DNA of 64,000 bases from Cryobacterium sp. Y57 (GTDB lineage Bacteria; Actinomycetota; Actinomycetes; Actinomycetales; Microbacteriaceae). Location of the stretch: NCBI RefSeq assembly GCF_002929505.1, contig NZ_PJJL01000064.1:1918-65917 (forward strand), in the 5' to 3' direction. Position numbers and translations under genes: made by a program. Shown piece after piece: positions 24,830 to 32,720 of this stretch (position 1 is its first letter; the number at the start of each line of letters is the position of its first letter). The notes below the pieces were generated by a model, which was not told the DNA's origin, searched no databases, and worked only from the letters and a program-made list of their open reading frames with translations.

Positions 24830-25597
24830 ATGACAGTGAAATTCGCCGTGACGGCATTGGCCGCAGCCACAGTTCTTCTGCTTTCGAGCTGCTCCGCCGA
24901 GACGGGCAGCAACGGCGGCTCCGATGGCGAGCCACAGCGCGGCGTGTTTGAGTTTCAAGCGAACGTCTACGGCTCTGACGGGGAATTGACCGTCCGTATT
25001 CCTGCGGCCTTGGTCAAGGCTGCAGGAAACGATGCAGAGGGGCTGCTCGTCGGCCAGATCACTGCGCAGGCCCGTGAACTGGATTCGTCGAAGTACTGCG
25101 CCGTTGACCTCGCGATCGACTACCGCGGTGACGGCCTGGATGAGCTCGCCAAGCCTTCGATGTCGCAGAAGGAGTATGACGAAAGTCACGAATCTGCGTT
25201 GAAGGGTGTCCTAAATTACAATTTCGGCGTCAGCACCATGGAGGAAGCCAAAGCGCAGAACCCACCTGAGCAAGTTGACGAGATCGTGGACAACTACTTT
25301 TACGGGAGCTCTTACAAGGCCACCCCCGCATGGGGGCAACTCAATGTCGCTCCCGAGGCCGATCTCGACGTGTCAGACCCGCAGCCCGGTGAGTACATCT
25401 CGGACGATTCCAAGGTCCTGACTTTCGTGCAGCAGTGCGCCACCTCGCCAAACGACGACGAGACAGCGGACGCGTTCAGTTTCCCCGTCCAGACCGACGG
25501 CGAGATCAACGTCATGAAGAACGGGACCCTGGGCATCACCGAAGCTGTAGTCTCTGACTATCAGCGCGACTCGAACGGTGACTGGATCGGCGGCTAA
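24830..25597 (+). CDS. putative lipoprotein, unknown function
   Basis: Starting at ATG 24830 the 255-residue protein has the signal MTVKFAVTALAAATVLLLSSC with the lipobox cysteine at residue 21 and a Gly/Ser/Asp linker after it. Upstream in-frame starts (GTG 24794, ATG 24815) would only lengthen the N-region. The mature domain is strongly acidic, ends QRDSNGDWIGG, and contains cysteines that may pair. No known domain was identified. It stands alone between the transposon and IS debris. Confidence 0.75.
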   Translation: MTVKFAVTALAAATVLLLSSCSAETGSNGGSDGEPQRGVFEFQANVYGSDGELTVRIPAALVKAAGNDAEGLLVGQITAQARELDSSKYCAVDLAIDYRGDGLDELAKPSMSQKEYDESHESALKGVLNYNFGVSTMEEAKAQNPPEQVDEIVDNYFYGSSYKATPAWGQLNVAPEADLDVSDPQPGEYISDDSKVLTFVQQCATSPNDDETADAFSFPVQTDGEINVMKNGTLGITEAVVSDYQRDSNGDWIGG

Positions 25598-25787
25598 GGC
25601 TGCTCATCTGACGCCGCGCTTCACGTCGCAACAAGTTCCGCCTTCCCCGGTGCCCACCGACGCAGTTCTGAGTTCACATACTTTTGGGCTTGGTACCCAA
25701 CATGGGAACGTGAGCCTCGCCCGCTGAAAGCCAACACATCGCCACACCAGCCTCTCGGAACGAACGGACACCCGAGGAGAATGAGGA

Positions 25788-26030
25788 ATCAAGACGCCGC
25801 GATCCCGCAAGAATCGCAAGCCCGGCATCATTGTTGAGCACGGCGAAGTCGTCGAGGCGTACCACTTCGACGCGTCCACAATGCAGGAAGTCCTATCCCC
25901 GTTCGACAACGTCGAGGTGATCTCCCCGACCGAGCTGACGCTCGACAGCACCGCATCCTGGGGCCCTTTGAGCGACTACGCGGATTCGTTCACCTGCGAG
26001 AAGGATTGGGGCAGACTGACAAATGCTTGG
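25788..26030 (+). pseudogene. truncated open frame of unknown family
   Basis: A frame with protein-like composition reads KTPRSRKNRKPGIIVEHGEV and continues VEAYHFDASTMQ through SPTELTLDSTASWGPL to about CEKDW. An in-frame TGA closes it upstream without a standard start codon, and downstream it runs into IS5-type sequence on the opposite strand. It is best seen as a gene fragment truncated at both ends. The family is unknown. Confidence 0.35.
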
Positions 26031-26036
26031 CCAGGC

Positions 26037-26108
26037 GATAACGGCGGTGCGGTAGGTGATGGCGAGCTTCCCGTAGCGGGTGGCGACATTGCTGCTCCCC
26101 GCGACATG
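26037..26108 (-). pseudogene. IS5-family transposase C-terminal remnant
   Basis: The minus strand encodes NVATRYGKLAITYRTAVI, closely resembling the conserved C-terminal block of IS5-type transposases (typically F-x-x-LATRYxKxAxxYxxxxxxA). Only about 25 residues remain and no start or DDE core is present, so it is a small insertion-sequence scar. Confidence 0.5.
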
Positions 26109-26278
26109 ACGGCTCAACCAGAGTGTCTCGTAGCCTGATTGTCTCGAAACCTATGGGTTGCGAGATGCCGAGGAGTGGCCAGTCGAACCAGACGGAGATT
26201 CTCGATGACCGTCAAGAGTGCCACGAGGTCCGAGATGTGGATGCCTGAGGTCAAGCTGAAGGCACAGTGCTGTCTCGC

Positions 26279-27172
26279 TTAGAAAGTCAAGATTTCCATG
26301 AAAGTTTGCTCCGTGACTATCTCGATCGGTTGGCCTCCAGCGGCAAGTTCTTGCGCCCGCTGAATCTTTGAACTCAGCGTCGCACCGGGGCGGAGCGTGG
26401 CTGGGTCAAAGCCTCCCATAACAACAAGGGATGTTTTCTTTGTGACGTTTCCGGAGACAGCGGCTCCGAATGAGGCAACTATTGTCTGCGCTTCTGAGCG
26501 AGTGAAGCTATCCAGATCGCCGGAAAAGCAGACAACCTCGCCGAAGAGAGGATGCTCAGGATCCGCCACGGAGCTCGGCTGTGGAAGGTCGGCCTTCTTT
26601 TGGTAGGTGCGAGTGCGAGGTCTGTTGTTCCGCTTACGGGCCGGAACTGAGGCCCACAACTCTTCGATCGTTTCCACAGCCAGCTGCTGGGCTAGACGCA
26701 GCGTGATTTGGGCGCACGCGAGTGAATCAGCGCCCGCCTCATGATGGTCAAAGACCGGTAGCCCAAAGTGTTGGATGACGAGGAGTAGCTTGTTACTGGG
26801 AAGCTGGCAGTGATGCCGAACGAGGGCCAATGCATCGAGGAAATCGAAATTCGAAGGCGGTGTACCGGTGAGGCTATTGGCCGCGTTGTAGACGCCCTTA
26901 TCGAACGGGCTGTAAGCAATGAGCGGATTGCCCTTAGTGACCTGGCTAATGCGCTGCACCGTTTCCTGCCAAGACGGAGCCCCCACGACCTGATCTGGGC
27001 CGATGCCATGCAAATAAGTGTTCGTAAAGTTTGGACCCGTGGGTGGATTCACAAACCATGACTCGGTCCGAGTGATCCGACCGTCAACGACTTGCGTAAG
27101 CCCCACCGCACACACAGATGCCCGATCGAAGTTTGCGGTTTCAAAGTCGATGGCGACAAAGTTCAAAGGCAT
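26279..27172 (-). CDS. 3'-5' exonuclease (DnaQ-like) with C-terminal BRCT domain
   Basis: The 297-residue protein begins MPLNFVAIDFETANFDRASV, exonuclease motif I with Asp9 and Glu11. Motif II follows near NPLIAYSPFDKGVYN and motif III near HHEAGADSLACAQI (H-x-A-x4-D type). Residues about 210-297 (LFGEVVCFSGDLDSFTRSEA, then GAAVSGNVTKKTSLVV) form a BRCT domain of the NAD-ligase/DnaQ-fusion type. Such exonuclease-BRCT proteins probably act in DNA repair or proofreading outside the main replicase. The gene is alone on the minus strand at the edge of the island. Confidence 0.9.
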   Translation of the reverse strand: MPLNFVAIDFETANFDRASVCAVGLTQVVDGRITRTESWFVNPPTGPNFTNTYLHGIGPDQVVGAPSWQETVQRISQVTKGNPLIAYSPFDKGVYNAANSLTGTPPSNFDFLDALALVRHHCQLPSNKLLLVIQHFGLPVFDHHEAGADSLACAQITLRLAQQLAVETIEELWASVPARKRNNRPRTRTYQKKADLPQPSSVADPEHPLFGEVVCFSGDLDSFTRSEAQTIVASFGAAVSGNVTKKTSLVVMGGFDPATLRPGATLSSKIQRAQELAAGGQPIEIVTEQTFMEILTF

Positions 27173-27796
27173 AGCCGCAGTCTAGGGTTCCCGGCCAGTC
27201 ATGGTTTTTGAGATCAATAGGTCAGGGACGGCCAGGACAAACTCGGCGCGGCCCGATCCCGAGGCATAGAGCGGTTGGCGGCGTTCTTAGCCCTAGTCCG
27301 CCCCTAGTGGCCCTTTGGACCCCCCCCCAAGGTGTTCGACGATCAATTCCTAATTGACATCACCATCATTATCGGGTCGTCTATTCACCTTCGCGGCTAT
27401 TGGGCGAGCTATCCAAAGTTTAGATATAGGCTTTTTTGCTAGTGCCGTGGATGCCATCGCGCACGAATAACTGGTAACCCTGAATTGTCCCACGGTGCGT
27501 GGGACAGCGCTTCAGTTGGCCTATGGGTGTGAGCCTTGTGGCTCATAACCATGTACCTCGCGATTGGTTTCGTTGCCGCGAATTTCACCACACTAGGGCG
27601 TCGATCAACCTTCGGCTGTTGGACATGAGCCGAGGCCGAAGTGACACTCAAAGTGTTCATTTCTGAAACCCCGCAGAAACCCCGCATTAACCCCGCAGAT
27701 TGAAATCCGCCGGGGCTTTAGAGTGTGATCACCGACCCAGTGTTTTACTGGGATCAGTGACTGTATGAGGCTTCCGTGACCCCGCTGAGGCTGGTT
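27173..27796. other. non-coding stretch before the tRNA-Met scar
   Basis: About 620 bases without a clear gene. It includes a run of nine C residues near 27320 and three close copies of ACCCCGC at 27668-27697. A plus-strand frame ending ISETPQKPRINPAD at 27703 could be the tail of a lost integrase, which would fit the adjacent tRNA fragment, but this is weak. Confidence 0.4.
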
Positions 27797-27842
27797 CACG
27801 ATAATCGTGGTGTCGCGGGTTCAATTCCCGGTCCCGCTACAC
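27797..27842 (+). other. 3' fragment of an elongator tRNA-Met, probable attachment-site scar
   Basis: The segment CACGATAATCGTGGTGTCGC, then GGGTTCAATTCCCGGTCCCG and CTACAC, matches the anticodon-stem, T-arm and acceptor 3' half of actinobacterial tRNA-Met(CAT) with a few changes. The 5' half is absent. Duplicated 3' tRNA halves are the usual scar of integrase-mediated insertion, so this probably marks one border of the accessory island. Confidence 0.6.
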
Positions 27843-27848
27843 ATAAAG

Positions 27849-27892
27849 GCCCTCTGACCTGGGAATCTAACGGTCAGAGGGTCTTTCTTTTT
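27849..27892 (+). terminator. rho-independent terminator
   Basis: GGCCCTCTGACC (27848-27859) pairs with GGTCAGAGGGTC (27872-27883) and is followed by TTTCTTTTT. It directly follows the tRNA-Met fragment and was probably carried along with it. Confidence 0.85.
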
Positions 27893-28274
27893 GCCCGAAT
27901 GGTGGCCGACTCCGCTCTAGGTTTGAGCGTCTGGTCACGACCGCGACTTTATCGGCCCTGCGTTATCCGTTCCTCAGGGGGTCCGCCCATAAAACGGTGG
28001 GCGGCGGTGGGGGCCGAAGTTTTCAACGTGAGTCGTCGCGACGCGCTGACCGCTGCGGGGTTCTTGGCTTTACGGGCCGGCGGCAAGTCGTGAGCAATGA
28101 TCATCACGGATTTCTTTCGCCCGCTCATCGTTCTGCTTGCGGGTATGTCGGAATGGGGCGATTGGCGTCAGATTGCCGCGGTCCTCATCCTCAGGGGAAA
28201 CGAATCGTGCCGAATTGTGGATGCAGCATGCAGGGTGTGAAAGGTCCGCGGTTCGCCTCCGGCCCGACCGTTCG
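27893..28274. other. intergenic stretch, no gene recognised
   Basis: About 380 bases between the terminator and the end of the minus-strand regulator gene. Short overlapping frames on both strands show no recognisable family. Confidence 0.45.
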
Positions 28275-29162
28275 CTAGATCCGTGACGGAACGTGTCGCG
28301 CAACAGGGATCTCGTTTGCAGCCGATAAGAGTTCCAGCGCTGCGGCATCGGTTGAGCCGGGTTCGGCAGCGTGCGTCATCATTCGGTGTCCTCTGGTGCC
28401 GGGGAGGTGGAGGACCTCGAAACTGAGGTCGAAGTCCCCAACCTCCGGGTGGTGGAAACGCTTGACACCGCTCACGCACTGTTGCACCGGGTGCCTTGTC
28501 CACATCGCAGCGAAGTCGGGGCTCTTGAGCGTGAGTTCGCCGATGAGCTGGGTCAGTTCGGCGTCGTCCTGGTAATGTGCCGCGATGAACCGCAAGGATG
28601 CCACGGCGAGGAAAGCCTCGTCACGCCAGTTGCGATAGAGGTCTTTGGTGTGGGGGTCGAGGAAGAGCATTCGGGTGAGGTTGGGTCGATCACATGGCCG
28701 GCTGGGCGCGTCAAAGTCGGTGTGCCCGGCGACGAGCAGATGCCCGAGCGGGTTCCAGGCCAGAACTTCGTTCCTTCGGCCCATGATCACGGTCGGCACA
28801 TTGGCCATGGCGTTCAGCAGACGTATCGTGCCAGGAGTTGCGTGGTCGGGTTTTCCCGGCGTGCGGCGCTTGGCTTTGGCGGGTCGCGCCAAGTCGTGCA
28901 GGTGCACTTTCTCATCGTCATTCAGGTTCAATGCCCGCCCGATCGAGTCGATGACGGATTCGGATGCGTTCGTCGATTGGCCCTGCTCCAACCGTGTGTA
29001 GTAGGTGGCCGACACGCCGGCGAGTTGAGCGAGTTCCTCGCGCCTGAGGCCGGGCACCCGACGTGCACCGTAGGAGGTGATCCCGGCCTCCTCGGGGGTG
29101 AGTTGTGCGCGTCGAGCTCGAAGGAACTCGCCGAGTTCTTCTATGTGGTTCATGCCAGCCAT
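28275..29162 (-). CDS. helix-turn-helix regulator with MmyB-like ligand-binding domain
   Basis: The 295-residue protein has an N-terminal XRE-type helix-turn-helix (RVPGLRREELAQLAGVSATY, then YTRLEQGQ; about residues 35-65). From about residue 110 it has a MmyB-type PAS-like domain with NVPTVIMGRRNEVLAWNPLG and a C-terminal FEVLHLPGTRGHRMMTHAAE. This architecture is common in Actinobacteria and often controls a divergent oxidoreductase or transporter gene. Here the divergent neighbour is a DHA2-type efflux pump 168 bases away, the likely target. The ligand, possibly a fatty acid or drug, is not known. Confidence 0.9.
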   Translation of the reverse strand: MAGMNHIEELGEFLRARRAQLTPEEAGITSYGARRVPGLRREELAQLAGVSATYYTRLEQGQSTNASESVIDSIGRALNLNDDEKVHLHDLARPAKAKRRTPGKPDHATPGTIRLLNAMANVPTVIMGRRNEVLAWNPLGHLLVAGHTDFDAPSRPCDRPNLTRMLFLDPHTKDLYRNWRDEAFLAVASLRFIAAHYQDDAELTQLIGELTLKSPDFAAMWTRHPVQQCVSGVKRFHHPEVGDFDLSFEVLHLPGTRGHRMMTHAAEPGSTDAAALELLSAANEIPVARHVPSRI

Positions 29163-29329
29163 GGTTACATTCTCGACTGTCTGAGCCCATCAAGCCTGTC
29201 CCTGACAGTGCTAGGCACCGTGGGGGTCGGATGACGCGGGTCTGGTTGATGCGCGCACGGTGGCCCACTGTGACATTGTGCCGGTTTTGCCGGCGCCCAC
29301 GAATTGTTCCCTCTACCGAAAGGACGGGC

Positions 29330-30793
29330 ATGTCCAGCACCGTTCAATCCGCCGACCACGCCGTCAACCGTGCGGGCCCCGCCGGGGATGCCACGAGCTT
29401 GACGGGGCGGCAACGCCTAGCCCTGTTCGTCTTGCTCACGGCCAGTTTCACCCTTGCCGTGGATTTCTCGATCCTGAACGTGGCGTTGCCGACCATCGGC
29501 GCCGACATTGGACTCAGCCTCGATCATTCGCAGTGGATCGCGACCTCGTTTGCCCTGTGCGCGGCAGGGTTCACCCTGTTCTTCGGGCGGATCGCTGATC
29601 TGTTCGGTCGTCGTCGCCTCTTCCTGATCGGCATGGCCCTGCTGGGCGTTTCCTCTCTTGTCGGCGGTTTTGCACAGGAACCGGTGGTGATGATCGTCGC
29701 CCGGGTGGCCCAGGGGCTCGCGACGGCGATAGTTGTACCAGCGGCACTATCCCTTTTGACGACTTTGTTTTCCGAGGGACCGCAGCGAAACACGGCACTC
29801 GGCCTTAATGGCGCTTTGATGGCGGCAGGGTTCACGACCGGAGCTATTCTCGGCGGTGTCCTCACCGACCTGCTCAGCTGGCGGTGGGCATTCTTCATCA
29901 ACGTTGTTGTCGCGGTTATGGTCCTCGTGATCGCGCCCGTCGTCCTGAAGGAAAGCCGCCCCATCGAACGGCCTAAGCTTGACTTCGCCGGCGCTGCCAC
30001 CGTGACTCTCGGGCTTCTCGCTCTGGTCTACGGGCTGACCACGGCGGGCGAAACTTCATGGGGAAACCCATTGGCCTGGGGGGCGATCCTGGCGGGCTTT
30101 GTGTTTCTCATTGCCTTCTGGCAGATCGAGAAGTGGGTGGCGCATCCGTTGGTACCGGTCGCTATTCTCAAACGAAAAACTGTCGGGTGGGGCAACATCG
30201 CCGGGCTCCTGGCCTTCGCTACCGAAACCTCCCTGGTGTTCCTACTGACCGTGTATTTGCAGGAAGTACTCGGCTACTCGCCTCTTGCCGCTGGACTCTC
30301 CTTCGCCGTGCTCGGAGCGGGAACCGTATTTGGCGGACTCATCGGCCCGAAAGTCATTGGCACACTCGGATCACACCGTGCAATCGTCGCCGGGTTCCTG
30401 CTCCAGGCAGCTGCCACGATTCCGCTCATGTTCCTCGGCCCCGACTCCATCTGGCTTCTTCTCCTACTCGTCGCCACCTTCATCGGGGGTGTCGCCAACC
30501 TGGTCGCGATCGTCGGATACGTGGTCACCTCCACCTCCGGCCTGCCCGATACGGAACAGGGCCTGGCGACCGGCCTGGTCACGATGAGTCAGCAGATCGG
30601 AATCACGATGGGAATCCCAGTCATGTCCGCCATCGTGACCGCACGGATGAATGCTCTCGGCGACACCGGACCCGCCGGAGTCCTCGGCGGTGTCACAGCC
30701 GCCATCGGCGTGAACGCAGTGCTGTGCGTGCTGACCGCCGCAGCCATCGCGCTGTTTCTTCGCCTCACCAATTCAGACACGGTTAACGCATGA
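29330..30793 (+). CDS. DHA2-family MFS multidrug transporter
   Basis: The ATG at 29330 behind AAAGGACGG starts a 487-residue protein. A longer frame open from 29105 would add a non-hydrophobic prefix and is rejected. About 14 membrane helices are present. Motif C-like and loop 2-3 signatures are visible (FFGRIADLFGRRRLFLIG), as is the DHA2 start LDFSILNVALPTIG in the form VDFSILNVALPTIG. Members exchange protons for antiseptics, antibiotics or dyes. The gene is divergent from the MmyB-type regulator. Confidence 0.9.
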   Translation: MSSTVQSADHAVNRAGPAGDATSLTGRQRLALFVLLTASFTLAVDFSILNVALPTIGADIGLSLDHSQWIATSFALCAAGFTLFFGRIADLFGRRRLFLIGMALLGVSSLVGGFAQEPVVMIVARVAQGLATAIVVPAALSLLTTLFSEGPQRNTALGLNGALMAAGFTTGAILGGVLTDLLSWRWAFFINVVVAVMVLVIAPVVLKESRPIERPKLDFAGAATVTLGLLALVYGLTTAGETSWGNPLAWGAILAGFVFLIAFWQIEKWVAHPLVPVAILKRKTVGWGNIAGLLAFATETSLVFLLTVYLQEVLGYSPLAAGLSFAVLGAGTVFGGLIGPKVIGTLGSHRAIVAGFLLQAAATIPLMFLGPDSIWLLLLLVATFIGGVANLVAIVGYVVTSTSGLPDTEQGLATGLVTMSQQIGITMGIPVMSAIVTARMNALGDTGPAGVLGGVTAAIGVNAVLCVLTAAAIALFLRLTNSDTVNA

Positions 30794-30900
30794 ACAAGCC
30801 CACCGTCCTCGTCATCGGACCGCACGCAGACACGCTCAAGCAGCACGATGACGAGGTTGACCTCGACCTCTCACAACTTCGAACGGCTATCCCTCAATGA
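30790..30900 (+). pseudogene. short truncated frame behind the MFS gene
   Basis: ATG 30790 overlaps the MFS stop (ATGA) and encodes 36 residues starting MNKPTVLVIGPHADTLKQHD. The VLVIGP opening looks like the first strand of a Rossmann-type or NmrA-like protein, but the frame ends after about 36 codons. Coupling to the pump suggests that a second operon gene once existed and was truncated. Confidence 0.4.
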
Positions 30901-30930
30901 GACAAAACGTGCCTTCCCGTTTCGCTTTGA

Positions 30931-31887
30931 TCAGCCGGTTTGCGTGGGCAGAGGAGGTCGTCGGTGGCGGCGATATTCGGTGGGGCTTACGCCGTGGAGT
31001 CGTTTGAAAGCGGTGCTGAGGGCGAAGGGACTGCCGTAGCCCACTTGTTGGGCGATGTCTGCGGTTGTCAGACGATGGTCTGAAAGCAACTCGCCAGCCA
31101 GGAGCATCCGCCAGTTGGTGAGGTAGGTCATCGGAGGTTCGCCCACTGCCGCACGAAAACGGTGCGCGAGTGTTGCTCGCGAAACGGTTAGCTGTTGGGC
31201 GAGCGATTCGATGGTCCAGGACGCGCCGGGTGAATCGTGCAGGAGCTTCAGGGCATCGGTCACGAGACGGTCACGACCCGCTGCGAGCCACCCGGAGGCG
31301 GATTCAGGGTGTTCGCGCGCCCAGCCGCGCAGCGCGTGCACGAGCAGGACGTCGAGGAGCCGGTCGACTACGCCGCCCTGTCCGGGTGCGTCAACGGAGA
31401 TTTCGTCGCGGAGGAGGCGCACTAACGCCTCGTCGACGTGTCCCGCGGGGATAACCGCGACGACAGGCAGTGCCGCAGCTACTACCGAGCCGATCTGAGC
31501 GTCGGATTCATACGTACCGATCAGCATGGTCGTAGCCCCCGTGGGCGAGTTGCCCCAGGTGCGCACCCCTTGCGCCATGCTGATGCTGACGTGGTCGCCG
31601 CCCTGAGTCGTACAGACCTGTCCGGGGTGAATGACAACAAGCCCTTCGCGTTCGGGGTCGTCGGCAAGACGATACGGTTCCGGTCCGCGCACGATGCCGA
31701 TATCCTTAGGCTTCAGGCGAACCCGTACCCGCTCGGTGACCAGAGACGCTTCGCCGGACAGCATCGCTATAAGAGTTAGTGGGGCACGATCTTGAACATC
31801 GATCGACCACGGCGGATCCATCACAACGCGCAACGCAAACGCCCGCTGCGCGTGCGGGCCGCTGAGGAGATGAGTGAGTGCGTCCAC
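30931..31887 (-). CDS. AraC-family transcriptional regulator with cupin sensor
   Basis: GTG 31887 is preferred as start because GGGGG stands four bases upstream. The product, about 318 residues, begins MDALTHLLSGPHAQRAFALR, the N-terminus of the AraC cupin_6 group (sensor domain, about residues 1-170). Two C-terminal helix-turn-helix units follow (WTIESLAQQLTVSRATLAHR and TADIAQQVGYGSPFALSTAF, then the KRLHGVSPTEYRR signature). The gene is divergent from an NmrA-like fragment and a DUF1772 gene. This trio is a common arrangement for redox-stress-linked regulators of this group. Confidence 0.9.
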   Translation of the reverse strand: MDALTHLLSGPHAQRAFALRVVMDPPWSIDVQDRAPLTLIAMLSGEASLVTERVRVRLKPKDIGIVRGPEPYRLADDPEREGLVVIHPGQVCTTQGGDHVSISMAQGVRTWGNSPTGATTMLIGTYESDAQIGSVVAAALPVVAVIPAGHVDEALVRLLRDEISVDAPGQGGVVDRLLDVLLVHALRGWAREHPESASGWLAAGRDRLVTDALKLLHDSPGASWTIESLAQQLTVSRATLAHRFRAAVGEPPMTYLTNWRMLLAGELLSDHRLTTADIAQQVGYGSPFALSTAFKRLHGVSPTEYRRHRRPPLPTQTG

Positions 31888-31967
31888 ACCCCCACAGTAG
31901 ACGATCACGAATGTAATCAACTTATTCAGCTATTCAACATCTACTCACCAACGTGTTGGCTTTGGAT

Positions 31968-32126
31968 ATGACGAATTCACCAGTTCTTGTTCTCGGCGGT
32001 ACCGGCCGCGCCGGCTTGTCCTGCTGCCGGCCCGGTGCAACGAGGCCGCTTGGTGCTTTCAGCCGGAGACCGCGGCGCGTTACCGCAACGGGCCTGTGGG
32101 CCGAGGTATCAGCGGCTCACTCGTGA
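31968..32126 (+). pseudogene. NmrA-like NAD(P)-binding protein reduced by internal deletion
   Basis: The 52-codon frame starts MTNSPVLVLGGTGRAG, the glycine-rich nucleotide-binding start (GGTGxxG) of NmrA-like short-chain dehydrogenases. It then changes to an unrelated arginine-rich sequence and ends with TGA inside the next gene's GTGA start. About 230-280 residues of the normal protein are missing, so a large internal deletion is likely. The 4-bp coupling to the following gene has survived. Confidence 0.6.
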
Positions 32127-32611
32127 CGGAACTGTTCGGAACCGCCGTGACGGCGGCAGCGGCGGTTGGGGCCGGTATCACCGGAGGGGTCTACTTCACG
32201 TTCACCACAATCGTGTTTCCGGCCCTGCGACTGCGTTCGGCCCCTGAGGCTGTGGCCGTGATGCAACGGGTCAACGAAAAAGCCGTCCGTGCCCCCTTCA
32301 TGATCGTCTTCTTCGGGGGCGCCCTGGCCGCGTGCGCGGCAGCCGTCACCGCTCTGCTTCAGGACGCTGGCGCCGGAATGGTCCCCGTTCGCGTCATCGG
32401 CGCAGGCCTGACAGTGGCGTCCTTCATCACGACAATATTGTTCAACGTGCCGCGGAACAACGCGCTGGCCCGGATCAGGCCATCCAATGGGGACTCCGCT
32501 GACGCGTGGCGATCTTTCGACGCAGGTTGGAGTCGTGCGAACACGACTCGAGCCACGCTGGCGATCCTCGGTTCGGCGTTTCTCGCCTCGTCGCTGGTCT
32601 CACGCTTCTAG
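32123..32611 (+). CDS. DUF1772 (anthrone oxygenase-like) membrane protein
   Basis: GTG 32123 starts a 162-residue protein with four membrane helices and GAGITGGVYFTFTTIVFPAL near the N-terminus, the DUF1772 hallmark. Later it has FNVPRNNALAR (N-V-P-x-N-x-x-L) and SFDAGWSRANTTRATLAIL (W-x-x-x-N-x-x-R), both typical. DUF1772 includes fungal anthrone oxygenases, but bacterial members have no proven reaction. It is coupled to the deleted NmrA-like gene and lies divergent from the AraC regulator. Confidence 0.85.
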   Translation: MTELFGTAVTAAAAVGAGITGGVYFTFTTIVFPALRLRSAPEAVAVMQRVNEKAVRAPFMIVFFGGALAACAAAVTALLQDAGAGMVPVRVIGAGLTVASFITTILFNVPRNNALARIRPSNGDSADAWRSFDAGWSRANTTRATLAILGSAFLASSLVSRF

Positions 32612-32720
32612 CTCGAGCGCAAACCCTCATGACGGCAGCATTGGGCGGACGGTCACGATGGAAATTGCCGATCCGGTTGAGCAAATACGAACGATTGAGG
32701 CACGACGAGTGCCGGGGTCT

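Noticed and set aside
27660-27700. ACCCCGC triple repeat as a CRISPR or iteron array
   Set aside because: Only three short, unevenly spaced copies, with no spacers and no cas or rep genes nearby.
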